From: Streptomyces sp. OfavH-34-F
GTDB lineage: Bacteria; Actinomycetota; Actinomycetes; Streptomycetales; Streptomycetaceae
Assembly (NCBI RefSeq): GCF_022347745.1
Contig: NZ_JAKRGC010000007.1
Coordinates: 1 to 64,000, forward strand
Length of the DNA: 64,000 nucleotides
Reading direction: 5' to 3'
Part shown: in pieces, positions 30,107 through 37,793 of the stretch
How the letters are laid out: the number at the start of each line of letters is the position of its first letter
Numbering within the stretch: the stretch's first letter is position 1
The notes under the pieces: generated by a model
The model's database searches: none
Seen by the model: the letters and a program-made list of their open reading frames with translations, nothing else
Told to the model about the DNA's origin: nothing
Translations under genes and position numbers: made by a program

Positions 30107-30780
30107 CGGGCTTCCTCCTGGATGGGCAGGGCCACGAACGCGGCCCTGCCTCCTACCTCTCCGCGGCCGGGCCGGGGTTCCCTGCCGGAGCGGACGGATT
30201 CCGCGCGGCGCGCGGTGCGGGCGGTGCGTACGGGCCCGTCCGGTGCGGTGTCGAGCCGCTCGTCGGTGAGCCGCCGCAGCCGGGCGCGGGCCCGGGAGAG
30301 GCGGGATCGCACGGTCCCCACCGGGATGTCCAGCGCCTCGGCGGCCTCGCCGTAGTCGAGCCCGGACCAGACGCAGAGGGCCAGCACCTCGCGGTCCTGG
30401 CGGCGCAGGCCGCCCAGCGCCTGCCGGACGGCGGCGAGCCGCCGGGTGTCGTCCACATGCCCGGCGGTGGCGTCCGCGATGTCGGCGACCGGTTCCGGAG
30501 CCGGCCGGCGGGCCAGGAAGGCCAGCCGGCGTCCGTTGCCCCGGTTCGCGTTGCGCGCCTTGTTCGTGGCGATCCCGAGCAGCCACGGCAACAGCGACTC
30601 ACCCTCCGGTTCCACCGTGTGCCGGGTGCGCCAGGCGGCCAGGAAGGTCTCGGACATGGTCTCCTCGGCCGTCGACCAATCGCCCGTCAGCCGGTAGGCG
30701 TGGTTGTAGACCGGCCGTGCGTACTCCTCGTAGAGCTCGGCGAACGCGTCGCGGTCACCGGCTCTGATGCGCGCGCGCAT
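30103..30780 (-). CDS. ECF RNA polymerase sigma factor
   Basis: 225 aa from ATG 30780 behind GGGAG. Region 2: AFAELYEEYARPVYNHAYRL, TGDWSTAEETMSETFLAAWR. Region 4: VRQALGGLRRQDREVLALCV, LDYGEAAEALDIPVGTVRSR (HTH), LSRARARLRRL. The C-terminal 40 residues are Arg-rich and specific to this protein. With its TM partner directly downstream it likely answers an envelope signal; target promoters are unknown. Confidence 0.9.
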   Translation of the reverse strand: MRARIRAGDRDAFAELYEEYARPVYNHAYRLTGDWSTAEETMSETFLAAWRTRHTVEPEGESLLPWLLGIATNKARNANRGNGRRLAFLARRPAPEPVADIADATAGHVDDTRRLAAVRQALGGLRRQDREVLALCVWSGLDYGEAAEALDIPVGTVRSRLSRARARLRRLTDERLDTAPDGPVRTARTARRAESVRSGREPRPGRGEVGGRAAFVALPIQEEAR

Positions 30781-30916
30781 ATGCTCCCGATCTTCCTGAT
30801 CATCACATCTCACACCCCCTACCTCTCCGGACGGCCCGGGGGGTTCCGGTGACCCCCGCCACACCCCGGAGGCGTCCCGTACGTCCACCCCCCTGGGCCG
30901 TCCTCGGGGCCGCCCC

Positions 30917-31396
30917 TCAGCCGGCGGCGGCCAGGGCGAAGTCCTGCGGCAGGCGGGGCGGGGTTCCCCGCGTCCACACCACCCGGAGCGCGGAGGCGGA
31001 GATCCGCCAGCCGTCGGGGGTCCGCACCAGCGCGGTGTCCGTGTGCCCCGCGGAGACGAACAGGTCCTCCGAACCGTCCGCGAGGACATGGGTGCTCAGC
31101 TGGGCGCCCCTGGCGGTGGCCCGGTCGCCGTCGATCTCGATGACGGTGTTCGTGCCCATGTGCACCGTCCGGTCGAACAGCGCCATGCCCTGCCGTATGC
31201 GGTGCAGCACGGCCTCCCGGCCGCGAACGGTCCCGATGGGCATCTCCGCGGTGACGTCCTCGGCGTGGAACCTGCGCGCCCACTCCTCGTCGAAGACGCC
31301 GTGGTCCAGCGAGCGGAGGTAGCGGTCCAGCAGATCGGTGATCTCGGCACGGTCGGTCAGGTTTTGCAGCTGTCGCCGCGCTTCTTCGTTGTTCAT
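30917..31396 (-). CDS. SnoaL/NTF2-fold protein
   Basis: 159 aa, beginning MNNEEARRQLQNLTDRAEI, with ITDLLDRYLRSLDHGVFDEE, WARRFHAEDVTAEMPIGTVR and GREAVLHRI, the SnoaL-like (NTF2) barrel. The Asp-rich DRYLRSLDHG segment is shared with SnoaL_4 proteins such as dehydratase/isomerase-like enzymes. Predicted leaderless from a SoxR/MerR-like promoter (-10 GAGGCT six bases before ATG), the same control as the SnoaL-like gene at 10788. Reaction unknown. Confidence 0.75.
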   Translation of the reverse strand: MNNEEARRQLQNLTDRAEITDLLDRYLRSLDHGVFDEEWARRFHAEDVTAEMPIGTVRGREAVLHRIRQGMALFDRTVHMGTNTVIEIDGDRATARGAQLSTHVLADGSEDLFVSAGHTDTALVRTPDGWRISASALRVVWTRGTPPRLPQDFALAAAG

Positions 31397-31402
31397 GGCG
31401 CA

Positions 31403-31433
31403 AGCCTCTTACCTCAAGCGGACTTGAGGTCAA
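31403..31433 (-). promoter_or_regulatory. SoxR/MerR-type promoter 2
   Basis: On the minus strand TTGACC, 19 bp, GAGGCT, with CCTCAAG-TCCG-CTTGAGG (31429-31412) centred in the spacer. The arms match perfectly. The ATG at 31396 is six bases after the -10. Confidence 0.65.
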
Positions 31434-31477
31434 GACGCTTTCCGATCGTTGTCAGACCCGTCTGCGAGGCTCGGGGC

Positions 31478-31933
31478 ATGGAGATGGAAGTGCAACTGAC
31501 GATCGACTGCGCAGATCCGCAGCGGATGGTGGCCTTCTGGGCCCCCGCCCTGGGCTACGTGCCCGAGCCCGCGCCGGACGGCCACGCCTCGTGGCGGGCG
31601 TACTGGCAGGCCATGGGGGTGCAGGCGGACGAGCTGCCGCCCGGAGCGGGGGACATCCCGGAGTCGATCGTCGACCCCGCGGGGCACGGGCCGCGGGTGT
31701 GGTTCCAGCGGGTTCCGGAGGCGAAGTCCGGCAAGAACCGGTGGCACTTCGACCTCAAGGCCGGCGGCGGCCGTGCCGTTCCGGTGGCCGTCCGCAGGGA
31801 ACGGGTGGACGCCACGGTGGCCCGGCTGGTCGAGGCCGGTGCCACGGTCGCGCGCATCAGGGACGAGCCGGACATGGAGTTCTACGCCGCCGCCATGCTG
31901 GACCCCGAGGGCAACGAGTTCGACGTCGTCTGA
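31478..31933 (+). CDS. VOC-family (glyoxalase/bleomycin-resistance fold) protein
   Basis: 151 aa from ATG 31478. MEMEVQLTIDCADPQRMVAF, WAPALGYVPE, then VWFQRVPEAKSGKNRWHFDL and a C-terminal AAMLDPEGNEFDVV, the betaalphabetabetabeta modules of the Glyoxalase_6-like VOC type. The His in RWHFDL and the terminal E/D are the usual metal positions. Divergent from the NTF2 gene across the SoxR-like site, which could influence both. Substrate unknown. Confidence 0.82.
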   Translation: MEMEVQLTIDCADPQRMVAFWAPALGYVPEPAPDGHASWRAYWQAMGVQADELPPGAGDIPESIVDPAGHGPRVWFQRVPEAKSGKNRWHFDLKAGGGRAVPVAVRRERVDATVARLVEAGATVARIRDEPDMEFYAAAMLDPEGNEFDVV

Positions 31934-31964
31934 TGCGGTGTCGCCGGGAGGCCCGGGCGCCGTG

Positions 31965-32288
31965 TCAGGCGACGGCCCAGGGGGTGTGGCCGTGGGGGGA
32001 GAGGTCCGGTGACGGGCGGAGGCCGGCGTCCCAGGAGGGCTGGAGGGCGGCGGAGACGATGCCCCAGAGCTGCCCCGCGGTGAGGGTGTGCACGGGCACG
32101 ACGATCTGGCCGGCGAGGCTGACCGCGTACGCCGATTCGAGGGTGCCGACCAGGGTGATGAGGGCCATGGAGTCGAGCCCGTAGCTCTCCATCGGGGCGT
32201 CGGGGTCGGGCGTCTTGCCCTGGCCGAGGCCCGGAAGGCCCTGCCGGAGGATCGTCTCGAACCTCGCGTTCCACGGTGTCTGTGACAT
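31965..32288 (-). CDS. Stand-alone acyl carrier protein
   Basis: 107 aa. The PP-binding core MESYGLDSMALITLVGTLES carries the Ser (in GLDSMAL) that takes 4'-phosphopantetheine, flanked by helices (FETILRQGLPGLG; TAGQLWGIVSAAL). A 20-residue extension ends DLSPHGHTPWAVA. It would hold an acyl chain for a condensing or transfer enzyme, but no such enzyme is adjacent. The Ser context resembles ACPs of secondary metabolism more than FabC. Confidence 0.8.
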   Translation of the reverse strand: MSQTPWNARFETILRQGLPGLGQGKTPDPDAPMESYGLDSMALITLVGTLESAYAVSLAGQIVVPVHTLTAGQLWGIVSAALQPSWDAGLRPSPDLSPHGHTPWAVA

Positions 32289-32452
32289 GGGGCGGACTTC
32301 CTTCCGGCTGCCGGGACTTCTGGCCGCGTGCGAGCCCGTGCACGTCCGTCACGGTGCCGGTTCACGCTGGAGCCCTCTTCGACGGGTGCTCGACGGGTGC
32401 TCGTGCGGCGGTACGGGGGCAGGTGGCGGCCCGATATCCCTGGCGTTGTCGG

Positions 32453-32475
32453 TGTAACCGTTTATAGTGGTTACA
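32453..32475 (+). promoter_or_regulatory. Operator and -10 of the CGNR regulator
   Basis: TGTAACC (32453-32459) and GGTTACA (32469-32475) are perfect 7-bp arms around GTTTATAGT, which contains a TATAGT -10 (32463-32468). The second arm ends on the A of the start codon, six bases after the -10, so the gene is leaderless and probably autorepressed. Confidence 0.6.
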
Positions 32476-33092
32476 TGAATGCTGCGGAGAGAGCAGAGGC
32501 GCCGTCGCCCGGTCTGACGCTGCGCTCCACCACGGGCGCCGCGTACCGCTTCGACCCGGGCGCGCTGTGCCTGGAGCTGCTGACGACCGGCGGGCCCGGC
32601 CCCTACCAGCGGTACGAGGTGCTGCACGAACCCGCCGACGTCACCGCCTGGGCGGAACGCTCCCGGCTCACCCCGACCCCCGACGTGGCCGTCTCCGCGA
32701 CGGAGGTGGCCCTGGTACGAGGGCTGCGCGACGCGCTGTTCCGGGTGGTCATCGCCCATACGCGCGGCGAACCCCACCCGCCCGCGGACCTGGCGGTCAT
32801 CAACGAGACCGCCGCCCGCCCGGCCCTGGCGCCCGCCGTCGGCCCGGACGGCCGCCGCCGCTGGGCCGGTGCCCCCCGGGGCACGGCGCTGGCCGCCACC
32901 GTCGCCCGCGACGCCGTCGAGCTGCTGACCGGCCCCCACGTCCACCGCATCCGCACCTGCTCCGCCGAGGACTGCCACCTCATCTACGTGGACACCTCGC
33001 GCCCCGGCCGCCGCCGCTGGTGCTCGATGGAGCACTGCGGCAACCGACACAAGGTCAGGGCGCTGCGCGCCCGCCACTCCGAGGAAGGATGA
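32475..33092 (+). CDS. ABATE/CGNR zinc-finger transcriptional regulator
   Basis: 205 aa from ATG 32475. Residues about 15-140 form the ABATE domain (FDPGALCLELLTTGG, then AERSRLTPTPD, VRGLRDALFRVVIA). The C-terminal 45 residues are the CGNR zinc finger: IRTCSAEDCHLIYVDTSRPG, then RRRWCSMEHCGNRHKVRALR, with four Cys and the CGNR signature. Such proteins bind DNA through the finger and probably sense a ligand through ABATE. Directly upstream of a SRPBCC gene (3-bp gap), which is likely its partner or target. Confidence 0.88.
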   Translation: MNAAERAEAPSPGLTLRSTTGAAYRFDPGALCLELLTTGGPGPYQRYEVLHEPADVTAWAERSRLTPTPDVAVSATEVALVRGLRDALFRVVIAHTRGEPHPPADLAVINETAARPALAPAVGPDGRRRWAGAPRGTALAATVARDAVELLTGPHVHRIRTCSAEDCHLIYVDTSRPGRRRWCSMEHCGNRHKVRALRARHSEEG

Positions 33093-33095
33093 CCG

Positions 33096-33491
33096 ATGCC
33101 CACCGGACTCACCAGGGACGCGGGCTGGCAGATCGGCGTGTCCCGCACCCTGCCCCACCCCCCGTCCGTCGTCTGGGACTTCATCAGCGGCCCCGAAGGG
33201 CTCGCCCTCTGGCTCGGCTCGGACACGGAGCTGACCCCCGAGCGCGGCGCGCCGTACCGGACGGCGGCGGGCGTGACCGGAGAGGTACGCGGCTACCGCC
33301 CGGCGGACCGCATCCGCGTCACCCACGGCACCACCACCCTCCAGGTGGCCATGGCCCCGGCGGCGCACGGCGCCCGTACGATGCTCCGCTTCCACCAGGA
33401 GCACCTGGCGAGCGCCGAGGAACGCGAACGCCGGCGGGAGCACTGGCAGCAGGTGATGGACGAGGTGGAGGCCGCTCTGGACCGCCCGTGA
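33096..33491 (+). CDS. SRPBCC (START/AHSA1-like) protein
   Basis: 131 aa, helix-grip fold: WQIGVSRTLPHPPSVVWDFI, SGPEGLALWLG, then YRTAAGVTGEVRGYRPADRI and a long C-terminal helix ending QVMDEVEAALDRP. These proteins bind hydrophobic ligands or act as small cyclases. It starts 3 bases after the CGNR gene and is co-transcribed with it. Confidence 0.8.
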   Translation: MPTGLTRDAGWQIGVSRTLPHPPSVVWDFISGPEGLALWLGSDTELTPERGAPYRTAAGVTGEVRGYRPADRIRVTHGTTTLQVAMAPAAHGARTMLRFHQEHLASAEERERRREHWQQVMDEVEAALDRP

Positions 33492-33496
33492 GCGGT

Positions 33497-33524
33497 GGGG
33501 AGCGGGCCGCCCGGCCCGCTCCCC
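33497..33524. terminator. Terminator between convergent genes
   Basis: GGGGAGCGGGCC and GGCCCGCTCCCC form a perfect 12-bp stem with a 4-base loop. Confidence 0.75.
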
Positions 33525-33566
33525 GCCCGGCGCCCCGCCCGCTCCCCGCCCGGCCGCCGGTCCTCC

Positions 33567-34406
33567 TCAGCCGTGCAGCGCGGCGAAGTCCAGCAGCGGA
33601 CCGGCCACGCGCGGCGGGTCCTCCAGGATCGGCGAGTGCCCCAGCCCCGCCAGCAGCTCCACACGCGCGCCCGGGACGACGCGGTAGTCCGCGGCCGACG
33701 AGGCGCGCCAGCGGCGGTCCTCCGCGCCGAAGAGCACCAGCAGCGGCTTGCCGAGCACCGCGAGCCGCTCCGGCAGCGCCCGCTCCGCCAGGTAGGCGCG
33801 GGTGGCCCGCATCGTGGCGGCGAAGGTGTGCGCGGTCATGGCCCGCACCTCGTCCAGCAGCGCGTCCGGTACCCGGTAGCCGGGACGGCTGAAACCCGTA
33901 CTCGCGAGCTGCCGGATCTGCTCGTCGGCCGGCGGCCATTGCACGGGACCTGCGGAGTCCTGTGCCTCCGGGGCGATGAACGCCCCCAGGCCGGGCCCCG
34001 TGTTGACGAGCACCAGCGCCGACACCCGGTCGGGCCGCAGCTCCGCCAGCGCCGTGGCCGTCACCCCGCCGCTGGAATGGCCCACCACCACGGCGCGCCC
34101 GACCCCCAGCCGGTCCAGCACCCCGCCGACCCGCCGCGCCTGGTCCGGGATCGCGTACGAACCGTCGTCCGGCTTGTCCGACCCGCCGTGCCCCAGCAGA
34201 TCGACCCGGACGACACGGTGCGCGCGGGCCCCGTCGCGCACCAGCAGCGGGACGAGCGCGTCCCAGGAACGCGCCGAGGAGGCCGAACCGTGGATGAGCA
34301 GGAGCACGGGGGCGTCGCGAGGTCCGTCCTGGCACACCCGAAGGGTGTCGCCGTCGTCCAGCGTCACCGCCGAGAGGGCGGTCGTGGTCTTCTCGGAAGC
34401 AGTCAT
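33567..34406 (-). CDS. Alpha/beta-fold hydrolase
   Basis: 279 aa, cytoplasmic. VLLLIHGSASSARSWDALVP (oxyanion HG), DLLGHGGSDKP, the nucleophile elbow VVGHSSGGVTATALAE, an acid in LLVLFGAEDRRW, and the His in LLAGLGHSPILEDPPRV. A typical ester/epoxide/peroxidase-type hydrolase; substrate unknown. ATG 34406 is divergent from the AraC gene, which may regulate it across the 67-bp gap. Confidence 0.85.
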   Translation of the reverse strand: MTASEKTTTALSAVTLDDGDTLRVCQDGPRDAPVLLLIHGSASSARSWDALVPLLVRDGARAHRVVRVDLLGHGGSDKPDDGSYAIPDQARRVGGVLDRLGVGRAVVVGHSSGGVTATALAELRPDRVSALVLVNTGPGLGAFIAPEAQDSAGPVQWPPADEQIRQLASTGFSRPGYRVPDALLDEVRAMTAHTFAATMRATRAYLAERALPERLAVLGKPLLVLFGAEDRRWRASSAADYRVVPGARVELLAGLGHSPILEDPPRVAGPLLDFAALHG

Positions 34407-34473
34407 GAGCCCACTGTCGCCACCTGCTCCCGCCCGCGTATTGGACGAATGTTCCCTCTCGTAGCATGGGAGG

Positions 34474-35304
34474 GTGCACACGTTCGCGCACGGTACGGCC
34501 GTGTGGGGTGTCGCCCGTCCCCGGGGGCCCGGCCGGGTGGCCGGGGTCGCCATGGCCGGCTTCCGCGTGCACGATCTGGACGCGCTGCGCATGGTCCCGC
34601 ATCCGGCGGTCACGCTGCTTTTCGAATTCGGCGCCGGTACCCCCGTCCTCGACTCCGCGACCGGTGGCCCGCAACGCGGCTGCTTCGTGGCGGGCCCCGG
34701 ATTCGGCTCCGGGGGCGCGGTGCGGGTGCGCGGGGAGAACGTCGAGTGCGTGCAGGTGCGGTTGTCCCCGGTGATCGCCCGCGCCGTCCTCGGGGTGCCT
34801 CCCGCCGAACTCGACGGCGCCGTCGTCCCGCTGGAGGCGCTGTGGGGGCGCGAGGCGTCGCGGATACGGGAGCGGCTCGGCGAAACCCCTTCCTGGCAGG
34901 ACCGGTTCGCGCTCGTGGACACCCTCGTCGCCCGCCGGTACGCGGCCCGGCCGCCGGTGGACGCGGAGGTGGCGCGGGCCTGGCGGCGGATCACCGCCGG
35001 GCACGGCGCGGTCCGGATCGAGGAACTCGCCGCCGAGGTCGGCTGGAGCCGGAAGCGGCTGTGGTCCCGCTTCCGTTCCCAGGTGGGCCTGCCGCCCAAA
35101 CACGCGGCGAGCCTGGTCCGCTTCGACCACGCCGCGCACCGCCTGGTCGCGGGCGAGGGCGCGGCCCGCGTGGCCGCCGAGACGGGTTACGCGGACCAGT
35201 CCCACCTCCACCGCGAGGTCATGGCGTTCACCGGGGCCACCCCGGCGGCGGTGGCGCGCGAACCGTTCCTCGCCGTGGACCCGATCGCCTGGCCGGGCCG
35301 CTGA
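34474..35304 (+). CDS. AraC-family transcriptional regulator
   Basis: 276 aa from GTG 34474 (GGGAGG just upstream; the spacing is tight). The N-terminal ligand part (PHPAVTLLFEFGAGTPVLDS, ENVECVQVRLSPVIARAVLG) resembles DUF6597-type AraC sensors. The C-terminal double HTH contains IEELAAEVGWSRKRLWSRFR, SQVGLPPKHAASLVRF and VAAETGYADQSHLHREVMAF, then TGATPAA. Divergent from the hydrolase, its probable target, and 31 bp upstream of an AAA gene. Confidence 0.88.
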   Translation: MHTFAHGTAVWGVARPRGPGRVAGVAMAGFRVHDLDALRMVPHPAVTLLFEFGAGTPVLDSATGGPQRGCFVAGPGFGSGGAVRVRGENVECVQVRLSPVIARAVLGVPPAELDGAVVPLEALWGREASRIRERLGETPSWQDRFALVDTLVARRYAARPPVDAEVARAWRRITAGHGAVRIEELAAEVGWSRKRLWSRFRSQVGLPPKHAASLVRFDHAAHRLVAGEGAARVAAETGYADQSHLHREVMAFTGATPAAVAREPFLAVDPIAWPGR

Positions 35305-35335
35305 GGAACGCGGAAGAAGGAGAGGATCACGCCGT

Positions 35336-35926
35336 ATGACCCCTGAGCCGGAGCGGTTCGTCGTCATCACCGGAGGCCCCGGCTCCGGAAAGAGCACCTT
35401 GATCGACCACCTGCACGGGATGGGGTACGCGCGCTCCGTCGAGGCGGGGCGCGGGGTCATCCAGGACCAGAGGGCGATCGGCGGCTCCGCGCTGCCCTGG
35501 GCCGATCGCGCGCTCTTCGCCGAGTTGATGCTCTGCTGGGAACTGCGCTCCTACCGCACGGCCACCGCCACCGCCGGGGCGACGGCGCCGGTCCTGTTCG
35601 ACCGGGGCGTCCCGGACATCGTGGGCTATCTGCGACTGGAGGGGCTGCCCGTCCCCGCCCACCTCCACGCCGCCGCCCGGACGATCCGCTACCACCACCG
35701 CGTGCTCATCGCCCCGCCCTGGCCGGAGATCTACGAACAGGACGCGGAACGCACCCAGTCCTACGCGCAGGCCGAGCGCACCTACGCGTCGATGGCTGAC
35801 GTCTACACCGCGTACGGCTACGAGTTGGTGCACCTGCCCCTCGCCCCCGTCGAGGAGCGGGCGCGGTTCGTCACGGACTTCCTCGGCCGGTGCCGGGGCC
35901 CGGAAGCCGGCGAGGACCGGGTCTAG
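35336..35926 (+). CDS. P-loop AAA_28-type ATPase/kinase-like protein
   Basis: 196 aa. P-loop GGPGSGKST near residues 13-21; VLFDRGVPDIVGYLRLEG resembles the DR-G motif of AAA_28 proteins. A central RYHHRVLIAPPWPEIYEQDA segment and a C-terminal YGYELVHLPLAPVEERARFV complete the fold. It may phosphorylate a small molecule; not determinable. GAAGAAGGAGAGG precedes the ATG. Confidence 0.82.
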   Translation: MTPEPERFVVITGGPGSGKSTLIDHLHGMGYARSVEAGRGVIQDQRAIGGSALPWADRALFAELMLCWELRSYRTATATAGATAPVLFDRGVPDIVGYLRLEGLPVPAHLHAAARTIRYHHRVLIAPPWPEIYEQDAERTQSYAQAERTYASMADVYTAYGYELVHLPLAPVEERARFVTDFLGRCRGPEAGEDRV

Positions 35927-36085
35927 AGCACGGGTCCGGGCGGGGCGGCCGGGGCCGGCGGCCGTCTAACCTGGCGGCATCCCTTCTCCCTCACGTGGAC
36001 GGCGCTGCTCGACGCCGTCGCCGGCCTCCCGGACGAGGACTTCGCGCAGCCCTCGGGCTGTACGGGGTGGCTCGTCCGGGACCTG

Positions 36086-36631
36086 GTGTGCCATCTGGTG
36101 ATCGACGCCCAGGACGTCCTGATCACCCTGGCCACCCCGGCCGACGAGCCCGTCACCGCCGACGCTCCCGGCTACTGGGAACTGCTCACCGAACCCCCGA
36201 GCGGCGACGACCCGCTCGACGCGCTGATCCCGAGACTGGCGGCGGCGTACGGCGAACCGAGGTGGCTCAAGCACCACATCGACGACGTCGGCTCGGCGGC
36301 CGTCCGCGCCGCCGGCCTCGCCGACCCGGCCGCCCGCGTCCGCACCCAGGACAAGGTCCTCACCGTCGCGGACTACCTCACGGCGTACGTCCTCGAAGGC
36401 TCCCTGCACCACCTGGACCTGGTCGCCCACCTGCCGGCGGCCCCGCAACCACCGGCCGACACCCTGGCGGTGGCCCGGACCGCGCTGGAGGCCGTCGCGG
36501 GCGCCGCGTTCCCCGCCTCGCTCCGGGACGCCGACGCGCTGCGGATCGGAACGGGCCGCCGCGCCCCGACGCCCGCGCAGACGGCGGAACTCGGCGACCT
36601 GGCGGCACGGCTCCCGCTCCGCCTCGGCTGA
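36086..36631 (+). CDS. Maleylpyruvate isomerase N-terminal/DinB-type protein, start codon apparently lost
   Basis: The open frame continues upstream of the first usable start (GTG 36086) and encodes the conserved beginning of the family: HPFSLTWTALLDAVAGLPDE, DFAQPSGCTGWLVRDL from about 35978, then VCHLVIDAQDVLI. No ATG, GTG or TTG exists between the in-frame stop at 35924-35926 (the previous gene's TAG) and 36086. A small deletion at the natural start (CGGCATCCCTTC where CGGCATGCATCCC would be expected) could explain this. From GTG 36086 the product would be 181 aa but lack the first helix with its metal-binding His. The rest (VTADYLTAY-like helix, LEGSLHHLDLVAHLP) is intact. Possibly a pseudogene or a non-standard start. 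Confidence 0.55.
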   Translation: MCHLVIDAQDVLITLATPADEPVTADAPGYWELLTEPPSGDDPLDALIPRLAAAYGEPRWLKHHIDDVGSAAVRAAGLADPAARVRTQDKVLTVADYLTAYVLEGSLHHLDLVAHLPAAPQPPADTLAVARTALEAVAGAAFPASLRDADALRIGTGRRAPTPAQTAELGDLAARLPLRLG

Positions 36632-36745
36632 CCCGAACCCGATCCGTCGCCGATCCGCCCCCGGTCCGCCCCCCCCGGCGCGCACCGGGGTGCCGGCCCC
36701 GTACTCGCGAAGCCGGCGCCCGTCACCCCCGTGCCGACGGCGTCC

Positions 36746-37726
36746 TCACCCCGCCGCCGTCCAGTCCGCGTTCGCGCCGCAGACGATCAGGCACGGCCGC
36801 TTCCCCGGAACCCGGCCGGCCAACCACGCGGCGAACGAGATCGCGGCGGCCGGTTCGACCGCGATCCGGCACTCCTCCCAGAGCAGGTCGCGCGCCCGGA
36901 GGATCTCGTCGTCGTCGACCAGCACGGACGTCACGCCGTGGGCGGTCAGGATCTCGAAGGCGACCTCGCCGACCCGGGCGGCGCCCGTGGCCGACGCGGC
37001 CACGGAGCCCACGGGGGAGTCCACGGGCTTCCCGGCGGCCAGCGCGTCGTGCAGGCAGCGGCAGTCCTCCGGTTCGGCGGCCACGACCGCGCGGCCGCCG
37101 ATCGCCAGCGCCGTACCGGCCGCGAGACCGCCACCGCCCACGGCCGCGACGACCGTGTCGACGGACGGCTCGTCGGCCACGATCTCGGCGCCCACGGTGC
37201 CCTGGCCCACGACGACCGCCGGATCGTCGTACGGGTGCATGAACCGGTGATGCGGTCGCGCCGCCGCGTCCAGCGCCGCCGACGCCGCCTCGGCGAAGGT
37301 CGCGCCGTGCCGGACGAGCCGCGCCCCGGCGGCCTCGATCCGGCGGGCCTTCGCCTCCGGCACCGTCACCGGCACGTAGACCGTCGCGGACCTGCCGAGC
37401 AGCGCCGCCGCCGTCGCCACCGCCAGCCCGTGATTGCCGCCGGACGCGGCCACGACATGGTCGTCCGGGGGCGTGGTGAGCAGCGCGTTGAGCGCGCCGC
37501 GCAGCTTGAACGAGCCGCTGCGCTGGAGGTACTCCAGCTTCAGCAGCACCCGGCGCCCGTCCAACTCCAGATCGAGCATCGGCGTACGACGGGCGTACGG
37601 ACGAATCCTGTCGGCAGCCGCCGCCACATCGGCGGGAAGGGGCACGGGCACGGAAGCGGGAACGGGCATGGATACGGGAACGGGGGAGGGTGCATCGCTG
37701 AGGTTCTTCACCCCTCCATGCTTCAC
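36746..37726 (-). CDS. PLP-dependent serine/threonine dehydratase-like enzyme
   Basis: 326 aa from GTG 37726 (GTG 37711 possible). Fold-type II PLP enzyme: RRTPMLDLELDGRRVLLKLE, the PLP-lysine motif RSGSFKLRGALNALL, ASGGNHGLAVATAAAL, and the phosphate loop VAAVGGGGLAAGTALA. It deaminates serine/threonine or racemises serine; the ACT domain of biosynthetic IlvA is absent, so a catabolic TdcB/serine-racemase-like role is favoured. The N-terminus has a PVPVSMPVPASVPVPLP repeat from a GGGMACG-type simple repeat. Confidence 0.85.
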   Translation of the reverse strand: MKHGGVKNLSDAPSPVPVSMPVPASVPVPLPADVAAAADRIRPYARRTPMLDLELDGRRVLLKLEYLQRSGSFKLRGALNALLTTPPDDHVVAASGGNHGLAVATAAALLGRSATVYVPVTVPEAKARRIEAAGARLVRHGATFAEAASAALDAAARPHHRFMHPYDDPAVVVGQGTVGAEIVADEPSVDTVVAAVGGGGLAAGTALAIGGRAVVAAEPEDCRCLHDALAAGKPVDSPVGSVAASATGAARVGEVAFEILTAHGVTSVLVDDDEILRARDLLWEECRIAVEPAAAISFAAWLAGRVPGKRPCLIVCGANADWTAAG

Positions 37727-37793
37727 GCCCCCGCCCGCCGGCACCAGCGCCGGCCGGGAACCGCCGCGCCCCACCCTGCAACACCGCCCCGCC

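Noticed and set aside
33319-35460. 713-codon minus-strand frame over the hydrolase and AraC genes
   Set aside because: Its translation has no recognisable domain; the real genes are in other frames.
36640-36745. GC-rich inverted segments as a terminator between the isomerase-like and dehydratase genes
   Set aside because: Only poly-C/G tracts without a convincing stem-loop.
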